Source: Coenobita brevimanus (taxonomy: Eukaryota; Arthropoda; Malacostraca; Decapoda; Coenobitidae). From it: DNA of 64,000 nucleotides. Where the stretch lies: contig CM064732.1 of NCBI GenBank assembly GCA_032717465.1, positions 21,360,942-21,424,941 on the forward strand, given 5' to 3'. The translations under genes were made by a program, and so were the position numbers. Numbering within the stretch: the stretch's first letter is position 1; each line of letters starts with the position of its first letter. Shown here in pieces: positions 55,415 through 64,000 of this stretch. Under the pieces are notes generated by a model. That model did not search any database. It was not told where the DNA came from and worked only from the letters and a program-made list of their open reading frames with translations.

Positions 55415-57235
55415 TCTCCTGGTGACGGCCAAGAGAGATGCTTGGAACCATTGTCTGACTCACTTCTTCATTTTTCACATCTGCAACATTCTCAGCCTTT
55501 CCTCCAATTTTCTGTCTATTCAGTACCACCTGTCTTCCTCTAAACCTCACCTTCTCTTTGCTACTGAGACTCCTCTGTCTGAGGTGACTGATAGCAAACT
55601 CTTTTCTGTATCTTCCTATTTTCCCTATGTTCATTTCAAAGCCAAAGGTGACTGTTGTGTGGATATATGCAACAACATTATTAATCTTGCTTTCGTGTTC
55701 ATGACTTTGAATCTTCTGAATTCTCTACTCTTGTGCTTTGGCTATCCTCTCATGGTCTGACTAAATATGTATGTGCAGTTTATTTATCCCTTCATTCAAA
55801 TGATGAAATATTCTTTGACTCTTACCTCTACGATGGAACACTTCCTTTCAGTTTCTCCTTTCTCTGAAATCTCTGTTCTAGGGGATTTCAGTGTTCACCA
55901 CTACCTTTAACTCTCCTCTTCTTTCACTGATCCACCTGGTGAACAGTCCTACTTTTTTTCTGTTCTTAATGACTTAGAACAGCTTGTACAGCACCCTACC
56001 CCTATCCCTGACCGTCTTGAAGAGAGTTCCAACATACATGACTTCCTTTTCTCCTGATGGGCTTCTCCGATCACAGCCTTATCACCTTAACCTATTCTAT
56101 TTTTCCATAAAGGCCCTTGGAACCTCCCAAGAAGTGGCGGCTTTGGCACTTTGGACCTGCTGTTTGGGAGGCCCTCAGGCAGTAGTTCTTTGCTTTTTCC
56201 TAGAATGATTATTGCTTTCATGGCCGAGAACTATCTGAGTGTGTCTCGTGCAGTATGGAGGTTATTCTCTCGGGCATGGAAGCACACATTCATTTCTCCT
56301 GTCCTGTGACAAATGAAAAAAATGGCTTAATTACATTTGTTCTAATGCTATCCAACACAGGGAGAGGATCTTCAAACGGTACTGGGGCCAACCCACCCCT
56401 GAATCTCATCTCTTTTATGTTTCTGTCGTTCATACTGCTGAAAACAATTTCATTCATACTAAATGCTGTGAACTCTCCAGTTCAAATTCTTCCCACTCCT
56501 TCTGCCACCTTGCAAAAACCTTTCTAACAACTGTACTTCATCGTCCTTCTCTCTTCTTTCCCGCTTCAGTGACTCTGTAGCTGCTTCTACTTATGAAGCA
56601 GAACTATTTGGTAATACAGTTCCACCTATGACAATTCCAGTTCTGTTCCTCCATGACTTTCCCCCTCCATCTTCCTCTTGACTGACATTAAAATTTCTTC
56701 AACTAATGAGTTTTTTGCCATTACTGGTCTGAATACTAACAAGGCATATAAACCTGATCACCTTTCCAACCACTTCCCACAGCACCCAGTTCAGCAGCTA
56801 TTTAGCAAACAAGGGATTAGGTTGTGAGTTACTTGGATCATATCTCTGAACGAGGTAAAAGTAATCTTGTTGTATTTAATGCAACAATAATCCAGTTCTT
56901 ACATATTTTAACCCAATGATATCTTCTGCACCACAATAATATCCTCTAGTATTTAATAATATCAAACTCAATCCTGCATCACCTTTGAACATACTTGGAG
57001 TTTCATACTCTCTAGATTTATCGCAGAAATCATATAACCTCTCGTGTAAAATCAGCTTCCAAGAAATTAAGTGTGCTAAGCCGACTCCGTGGCTGTTTTT
57101 ACCTCTGCACAGCTGTTGACCATACACATAGGTTTTATTCGCTCCTGTGCAGAGAACAGCTGTCATGTGTGAGGAGGTTCCCCACACACAGCTCTTCTCA
57201 ACGTCAGTCAATGGATCTCCATTTCATTAACTCTC
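55415..57235 (+). pseudogene. LINE (copy I), endonuclease and C-terminal part, RT palm deleted
   Basis: Endonuclease motifs: ICNILSLSSNFLSI, HLLFATETPLSE, SSYFPYVHFKAKG (55480-55660), VLGDFSVHH (55875-55900), [18 protein letters not shown] (55965-56020). A linker follows. The sequence then jumps from the RT start (about 56720-56800) to LVVFNAT (56868) and ILGVSYSLD, KSASKKLSVLSRLRGCF (57055-57105), so fingers and palm are missing. Numerous stops. A CR1/L2-group-like layout; no 3' tail identified. Confidence 0.75.
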
Positions 57236-57652
57236 ATTCTCATAATGGCTCTCTTCAACTTCTATCTCTTTGCCTCACTGTTTTTTTCTTTATCTCTGTT
57301 CTCTTGCTACTTCAGTGGTCATTGCTCCTGTGAGTTGTGGGCCCGCAGATTTACCATCAGGACTTCTTAAAGACTCGGTATTACGCTAGACGCTTAACTG
57401 GGAGCTTAGATGTTACACCCACAGGGTGTAGTTCATCTCTAACTTCTCAATAGTCTTTTAGGGCACAGTTAGAGAGTTTCCCTTGTGTCTTGCTAATTGT
57501 CACCCCCAAGCTGTTTACAGATAGAACTGTCTCTCCAGCAGAATTTGCGGGATCTGCTGGTCTTAGCCTGATGCACAGATAGGTCAGTGTTAAACATCCG
57601 GTTGCCTACTTTTACATTTCCCTACCCCACTGAGTGAAGCAAATATCTCCAG

Positions 57653-57696
<44 letters not shown>

Positions 57697-58916
57697 AATA
57701 CTGAGATTAATAGAAGATCATTAAAACAGTAAAACAACACTGATATTACAAGTGAACGAGAAGAAATCTGTTTGACAAAATACTATTAATAAGAGTATAC
57801 CGGTTAACAGGGAAAATACATAGAGACAATATTGATATATGAATGATAAGAAAATTATGTGATAATATATTATGCTATAATAATAAAAATATACTAGTTA
57901 CCGGGGAAGATATTTAGGTAACTTGATGTACAGTACTGTACATACATAGGAGAATGATACCATAACAAAATTGCATAACAGCTGGTTATGCAGGAATCAC
58001 AGTAGCATCGAGAGAATAAGGTCTCGCAATAAATAAACAATATTCACTTAATTAGTTGGGTGTCCATACGTCTTCACACAAATAAAAACTGTAGAGTAGA
58101 GTTTGAGTGGGCCGTGGCTTGCTTATTTCAATATAGTCCCACTCAAATTTCTCCAGCTTCAGCGGCAAGTTGCAGTTTCTAATCCTCATTTTCACATTAA
58201 ACAAGTTTCACTATTTTTCTTGTTTCATGTTGCAACCTAATTTCATGGGGTCATTTTTTCCATACTTCTAACACAGCAGTGGAAAAATATCACCATGAAT
58301 ATAAATAAATATCCTATTAATGTTAGTGCAATAGGAGAATATACATATAAAATGAAGGCTTAGAAAAAGTGATGAAGGAGTGTGATTATCTGGATTATAG
58401 TATTCATACAAGGAACAGCTGTGATGGGGAAGATAATAAAGGAAAACACAGGACGGGGACGAAGGTTTGAACTGCGGACGAACACGAATAGATGAGATCA
58501 AATGGGACATATGGTCCTGAAAAAGAAGAAATAATTCAGAGTACAAAAATGTAGTTTAAAGAGTGTCATTTGTGGGGAAGAGGGAAGGGAATTAGCTGGA
58601 AAAGAAGACGATGACTGGAGAACGAACAGGAATAACATGAGAGTCGTGGAAAGATGAGTAGCTTCTAGTATAATAGAGAACAAATTTGAGTAAAAAAGAA
58701 TAGAATTAAGATTAAAGTTAGTGGGAACCCACTGTTCAATTAAGTGAAGATCTGACATTGGGACAAGGTGTATTGTGAATGACAGTTGATAAATTCACTG
58801 CTTGCAACATAAATTATTGGAAGATGATCTACAATACGTCTATACCAACACTGATCTTCCGATTTCACCAAGACACTCAAAACTTTTTACAACTATATGC
58901 TTATTTCATTCACGTT
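57236..58916. other. Unassigned AT-rich stretch with (TC)n
   Basis: (TC)n at about 57656-57695; otherwise AT-rich with no gene. Words such as ACCGG(T/G)..A..GG(G)GAA recur near 57800 and 57900 weakly. Confidence 0.5.
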
Positions 58917-59085
58917 ATGTAACAATACTACTTAGTAACAGAAATGTAACATAATACTACCTAATAACGGAGATGTGATAATATATGTGATAATACTAAC
59001 TAGTAACAAAGATGAAATAGTATATGTAATAATACCATCTGGTAACAGAGATATAATAATACATGTAATTATACTATACTACCTA
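58917..59085. repeat. Four-unit ~39-bp tandem repeat
   Basis: Units read roughly TAATAATACTACCTAGTAACAG then AGATGTAATAATATATG, with substitutions in every unit. Confidence 0.75.
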
Positions 59086-59749
59086 TCATCCAGAGACAGC
59101 TAATGCTAACAAGGTTGTCTACTCTCTCCACAACATCTTACTTATAAATGGAATCTGGATTAATGTTCATATCAGCTAAGTGGTCCTGATAGACAGACAC
59201 ACATAACAGTGGGGCGAGATGCTGAGCGAAGCTTTTGTCTGTACCCATTAACAGGTAGGATACAAGGCGATGAAGAGGTAGCAAAAGCAAGAGGAGAAGG
59301 AGGAGGAGGAAGAAGAAGAAGAAGTACAAGGTAACTGAGAAATGTGTGATGTAATTTGGGTATAATACTCAGGTGATTGAACTGTTTCTTGCAAGTAAGT
59401 CTTTCGTTTCTTAAACAAGAAAGACTGTCGTGTAAGATTTCGATCATAATGGGCTTTATTTTATCTCCGGAAGTATGTGTATCATCTTCGAATAATTTTC
59501 TTAAAGTAATGAAATGTCATTGAAAATGAATAGGAGAGAAAAGTACAAGGAAAATATTAAATGAGTGAATATAAGTGAAGACATATTTCCTACTAAAATA
59601 AACTCTTATTATACAGTAACAGTTAACAAGGAAGGGTTTTATAAATTATATTATATATTATTTGCAAAGTGTGTTGATATGAATGAAAACAAAAAATGAG
59701 AGTATGAACAATAATCTAGGGAGGTTGTTTTTAGTATAGCAATTTAATG
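59086..59749. other. Unassigned spacer with a GAAGAA block
   Basis: (GAG/GAA)n at 59288-59322. No gene recognised. Confidence 0.5.
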
Positions 59750-60012
59750 AATTAAATTTCTTGGACATGTGATTGATGCTGAGGGTATTCATACCTCAGT
59801 CAAGAAAGTTAAGGCAACTTCTTACTTTCCAAGTCCTACAAGCACTGATGATGTAAGGAGTTTTCTTTGACTGAGTGGCTATTGATGGCGATTTATTTAA
59901 GCTTATGCACAAATCGTCTCTCATTTGATTTACTTAAGAAAAATGAACATTTTGTTTGAACTAATGATCAGCCTCATATTACTGAAACACTGAAGACAGC
60001 TTTTATTAAACT
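59750..60012 (+). pseudogene. Ty3/gypsy RT-RNase H junction fragment, second lineage
   Basis: Reads NFLGHVIDAEGIHTSVKKVKA, FPSPTSTDDVRSFL, then after a stop LSGY-(stop)-WRFI and AYAQIVSHL. FLGHVI...G and the V..FLGL.GYYR pattern are typical of the end of gypsy reverse transcriptase. It differs from the Gmr1-like elements here (which have YLGYVIGDGHVAPPGAKV), so it is another family. Three or more stops; no LTRs seen. Confidence 0.78.
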
Positions 60013-60210
60013 CCGATTTATATTGTTTCGTATAGATTTCCTTCCATTCCTCATCCACACCTTCTATTATCATTTCGTCTAGAGTTTTTATTGTTTCTGT
60101 TTTACTTCTCAGTTATCTTTATTCTTCATTCTGTTTGTATTTTACTGCTGCATTACCTTATTGCTTTTAACGATTTGTCTTTCCTTCTATTTGTTTTTTA
60201 TCTGCTGTGG

Positions 60211-60256
<46 letters not shown>

Positions 60257-60265
60257 ATACGGCAT

Positions 60266-60344
<79 letters not shown>
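60013..60344. repeat. Spacer, (CA)n and (TA)n
   Basis: (CA)n about 60211-60254, (TA)n about 60265-60344, the latter at the 3' end of LINE H. Confidence 0.9.
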
Positions 60345-60345
<1 letters not shown>

Positions 60346-61690
60346 TCATCAGCCATTACAAGTCCACTGCTGAACAAAGGCCTCCCCCAGCCTTCTCCAC
60401 GAAATCCTTGACTGAGCCAATCTTTGCCACGTTTTCCTTGTAAATTTCTCTATCTCATCCCTCCACCTCCTGTCTGGCCTTTTTCTGCTACGCTTACAAT
60501 CTCTTGGTGTCCAGTCAGCCAACCTCTTGCTCCATCGATTATCTCTTGCTATATGACCTGCCCACCTCCATTTCTGTTCTTTTAAAACTTCTATAATATC
60601 TTTGACTTTAGTCTGCTCTCTCATCCCAGTTGATCTTTTCCTGTCTCTTAAAGATACTCCCAACACTGACCTTTCCATTGCTTTCTGAAAACAAATTAAT
60701 TTATTTTCCATCGATTTTGTCAGTTTCCAAGTCTCACAACCATACGTCATAGCTGGAATTATACATTCGTTATATACTTTTCGTTTCATACAAACTGGCA
60801 AGCTACTTTTCATAATGTCCCTATGTTTACCGAAAGCTTTCCATCCAATTGTAATGCGTCTTTTTATTTTGCTATCATGATCTTTCGATAATTTTAGTAT
60901 TAGTCCCAGGTAATTGTATTCCTCGACTTCTTCAAGAATTTCTCCACTTATTCTGATGACGCTCTTTGGTGTCTGAGGATAAAACATTAGTTTTACTTCG
61001 GTTCATCTTTAGCCCTACGTTGAGACTTTCTCTGTTCAGGTCATTTAACATTTCTTGCAATGTCTCTGCTGTTTCCGAGATTAGGACAATGTCATCTGCA
61101 AATTTTAAATGGTTTAGCTTTTCTCCATGTTCACTCCATTATTTTCCCAGTCTAGCTTTCTAAAAATACTTTCTAGGCATGCTGTAAATAACCTTGGTGA
61201 AACTGTATCTCCCTGACGCACCCCCTTCTCAATCTTAATTTTCTCTGAGTCCTTGTGTAATTTAACTGTAGCAGTGCCCTCTTCATATATGTTTTCGAGC
61301 AGTTTTACAATGTTCTCATTCACTCCTTGTTCTCGCAATGAATTTATAATTGCTATGTGCTCCACTGAATAGAAAGCCTTTTCGTAATCAACAAAACCTA
61401 AGCACAGTGGTTTATTATATTTTGTAGTTTTCCCAGTTAGCTGATTCACTGTGTGTACATGACCAGTAGTCGAGTACCCGCTTCGGAATCCTACCTGTTC
61501 ACGAGGTTGGTTTTCCTCCAAGTTTGTATTTACAGTTTTCTGTTTGTAAGGACTTTAGTGAAAGAGTTTGTAAATGACAGATAGCAAGCCAATGGGTCGA
61601 TAGTTACTAAGGTCTTTTGAGTCACCTTTTTAGTAAAGTAAAATAACTACAGTATTGCATTACACCATGTTTTGGGATTTTTCATCCTTT
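60345..61690 (-). pseudogene. RTE-like LINE (copy H)
   Basis: Minus order: KKGDSKDLSNYRPIGLLSVIYKL (61630-61560), REQVGFRSGYSTTGHVHT, LGFVDYEKAFYSVEH, EKGVRQGDTVSPRLF, the intact catalytic FADD (complement of 61091-61102), LKMNRSK, then a 212-codon tail frame (60987-60349) with EYNYLGLILKL, YGCETWKLT, WRWAGHIARDN and RRWRDEIEKF, ending WTCNG-stop. The 3' end GTAATGGCTGATGAG joins (TA)n. Frameshifts near 61130 and 60990; better preserved than copy G. Confidence 0.87.
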
Positions 61691-62925
61691 TTTTACATTG
61701 AGTAAATAAGTGAGCAAGCCTAGTTTGTACTTCTACTCCTGCATCCAACATAGATAGATAGATAGATAGATAGACAGATCACCACAGCAGATAAAAACAA
61801 GTGCATGCAGATAAACACGTCGTTAAAAGCAATAAAGTAATCCAGCAGTAAAATACAAACGGAAAGAGTAGTGAAAAAATTTAGTAATCAAGAAGTAAAA
61901 TAGAAACAATAAAACCCTAGGTGAAAATGATAATAAAAAGGTGGATGAGAAATGGATGGAAAAAGTAAAAAACAAAATATAAATTGGAGTTTAATAGAAA
62001 CAGAAAGATGGACGTGAGAGAGGGAAAAGCGGAAAGAGAACTTAGAGAAAAAACTGAAACTATTCGCAAAAGAGTAACGAAAAGATGAACCCAACATACA
62101 AAGGTAGTCCATGGGTGAAACGGAAACAGAAAGGGAATCGAAGGAACTATCTAGATGAAGATAAAAAATTAAAATAAATGTAGATGTACTGAGGAAAATA
62201 ATGAGGAACGAATTACTGGCACAATTAGTTTAATAACAGTCGGGTTGCTGTGTTTCACTGTCAGCTGAATATCATCGTCCGTCATTATCTGGAAGTGAAA
62301 ACTTGTTTTTTCCCTATCGTGAATTGGATAATAATGAGTAATATCTCTCTAGGCTTATGTGACTCACTCAGCTGACTAAAATCATCTGATATTGGCTAGA
62401 AGAAAGTTCCACAGTTGGGGGTTAATGGTACCAGTCTTACTCTTAGGTTCCTGTGGCATCCTGTCACCTGAATAAACCTGTCCGATATTAGCTGAAGAAG
62501 AAAAGAAAACAAGAAAAAAGGAAAAAAACAAGTTCTCTCCCTCATGACAAGATTCAGATGAAAGGCAACATAGGCAGATGAGAAAGTCTAGGAGCGAGCA
62601 GGAAGGAAAAGAGAAGGAATGGAAAGGAATTATTCACTGTAATTAGTGTAAGTAGTGGTAATACAAAAGAATGAATTAAAATCATAATTAGAGGTACACG
62701 GAAAGACAGCTTCTAAGGAAAGTGAGTTAGAAATTGAGTTAAAGCAGACAACAAAGAAAATTTGGTTGATGATATCTGATATGAAAAAACGAGAGTAAGA
62801 GAAAAGGAAGACAGAAAAATGAGAAAGCAAAGAGAAGAGAGACGAAAGAAGAAAATAGAAAGGGCAGGAGGAAGCAATAGATGAACTTTAGGGAAGATCG
62901 ATGAAGAGAGTGCAATAGGAAACAT

Positions 62926-62961
<36 letters not shown>

Positions 62962-63477
62962 TCGAGGCAGACGGAGCAGGAGGGGGAAAGGGGTGTAAGG
63001 AGAGGGAAGAAAAGAGAATAAACAGTGTGTTTGTGAGGCACATAAATCAACAGCACTCCAGAACACACACATTATCTACACCTGTTAACCCTCCCCCCAC
63101 CACTCATTCTCTCCCTTCCTTCTCCCTCCTCTGTTTTCCCTTCCTTGCCTAACTGCTTGCCTTTCCTGTTTCATGCTCTCTCCAACCATTCTCTCTCTTT
63201 CTCACCCTACGTCCTCCATCGTCTTCCTTTCTCTATTTTCCTTTCCTTTCTTCACAATCTCTCCTCTCTCTAACTGTGTTCCTTTCTATTTCTCTTGTTC
63301 ACTCCACTAATTTCCTCTCCTTTTCTTCTTTTCCCATCTCCTTTCATTCCTTGCCTTTTCCTTCTTTTTCATTCCCTAATTTCAATTCCCTTCCCCTCCC
63401 ACCCTCCTTTTTCTTCTTTCTCTCGTTCACCTTTTCTCACCACTCAGTCTCTCTGCTTTCCTCCCTTCCTCCTGTGA
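61691..63477. repeat. Spacer with strand-skew switch
   Basis: (GATA)n 61751-61776; purine-rich plus strand from about 61850 and strongly from 62490 to 63040 with (GA)n 62931-62957; then pyrimidine-rich from about 63075 to 63470. Long frames on both strands here are compositional. Confidence 0.8.
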
Positions 63478-63690
63478 CCAAAAGTCATGGAATGAAACTC
63501 AAATGCAATGGATGCTTTACTAATAAAGGAAAAAAAAAATGCTTTAATGTTCGCGTAGTAGAACACCGGAATAGGCTACCAGCACCAGTAGTTGGTGTAA
63601 AAAATGATACGTTCAAAATTCGGCTAGACAACTATTTTGAGACTATTCGCTATAACTAATAAACAACAAATAAATAACAAATAAACCAGC
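63478..63690 (+). pseudogene. CR1-like LINE C-terminal remnant
   Basis: KCFNVRVVEHRNRLPAPVVG followed by TFKIRLDNYFE and a stop at 63657-63659. This fits the F-x-x-RVV-x-x-WN-x-LP-x-x-VV ... FK-x-x-LD signature closing many CR1-group ORF2s. After the stop come AAATAAC-type repeats (63659-63688), plausible as a 3' tail. Confidence 0.72.
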
Positions 63691-63699
63691 CATAAAAAG

Positions 63700-64000
63700 A
63701 GGTAGCAAGAGCAAAGGGGAGCAATGGATCAACTCTATAAGGAATTGGAAACACCGGAAGGACAAAAGAAGATCTTTGCATTGGAAAAAAGAAGAAACAA
63801 AGTGATAAAATATCTTACGCATATAATTAGTTACAAGATGGTGAGGGTAGGGTACTGAGTGCAAATAAGGGCATAAAAGGAAGGTGGAAAGAGTATTTCG
63901 AGAAGTTACTGAACAAGGAAAACGAGAGTAGTGTTTTTGGATATGGGACACCAAATGAGAGGGAAACGAAACTAGTAGGAAGGATGTCAAAGCAGCACTG
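63700..64000 (+). pseudogene. RTE-like LINE linker region, runs off the right edge
   Basis: QWINSI-type and AMDQLYKELETPEGQKKIFALEKRRNK (63723-63800), then after a shift VLSANKGIKGRWKEYFEKLLNKENES (63855-63935). The pattern YxKLETxEG...R+..R and (G)RWxEYFxxLLNxEN marks the segment between endonuclease and RT of RTE-type LINEs. At least one frameshift; the RT would lie beyond the window. Confidence 0.75.

Overview
This 64 kb window looks like intergenic or intronic DNA from an invertebrate animal, most likely a crustacean (decapod-like). The grounds are very dense (TA)n, (GA)n, (CT)n, (GATA)n and (AC)n microsatellites, many 5'-truncated LINEs of RTE-like and CR1-like type, tRNA-derived SINEs, and MITEs. 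The organism call is inference. I see no intact single-copy host gene, no rRNA, no functional tRNA and no CRISPR. The one open frame without a visible break that is not plainly a transposon enzyme is a 120-codon partial frame at 1-362 (minus).

The main discovery is a pair of full-length LTR retrotransposons of one family, at 772-7062 (plus) and 42714-50358 (minus). Their pol domain order is protease, integrase, then reverse transcriptase and RNase H, the reverse of the usual Ty3/gypsy order. This is the hallmark of the Gmr1-like branch of Ty3/gypsy. Their Gag has a capsid segment resembling the vertebrate SCAN domain, which is known to derive from Gmr1-like Gag. Both copies sit in (TA)n tracts, and both are broken: the first by in-frame stops, the second by frameshifts, one stop and a nested LINE.

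Layout. 1-8740: Gmr1-like copy 1, flanked by two divergent members of one unrecognised protein family on opposite strands. 8765-10590: a LINE with zinc-knuckle ORF1 and the start of its endonuclease. 10.6-19.6 kb: tandem palindromes, a decayed CR1-like LINE, simple repeats and a conserved interspersed repeat. 19.85-23.75 kb: an RTE-like LINE split by a MITE, two convergent SINEs and a composite minisatellite. 23.8-33 kb: mostly unannotated DNA with SINEs, hairpins and microsatellites. 33-36 kb: two divergent LINEs, one split by a hAT-type MITE. 36.2-38 kb: a Tigger/pogo-like transposase pseudogene. 38-42.5 kb: two LINEs. 42.5-50.5 kb: Gmr1-like copy 2 with a LINE nested in its 3' LTR. 50.5-64 kb: more LINE copies, purine- or pyrimidine-skewed DNA, and a fragment of a second, conventional gypsy lineage.

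The elements interact. Many of the (TA)n and (GATA)n tracts start where a LINE or SINE 3' end stops, so retroposon tails seem to seed the microsatellites. The Gmr1-like element then uses (TA)n as its target, and its LTR in turn becomes a target for another LINE. Family calls rest on motifs read by eye from translation; no database search was run.
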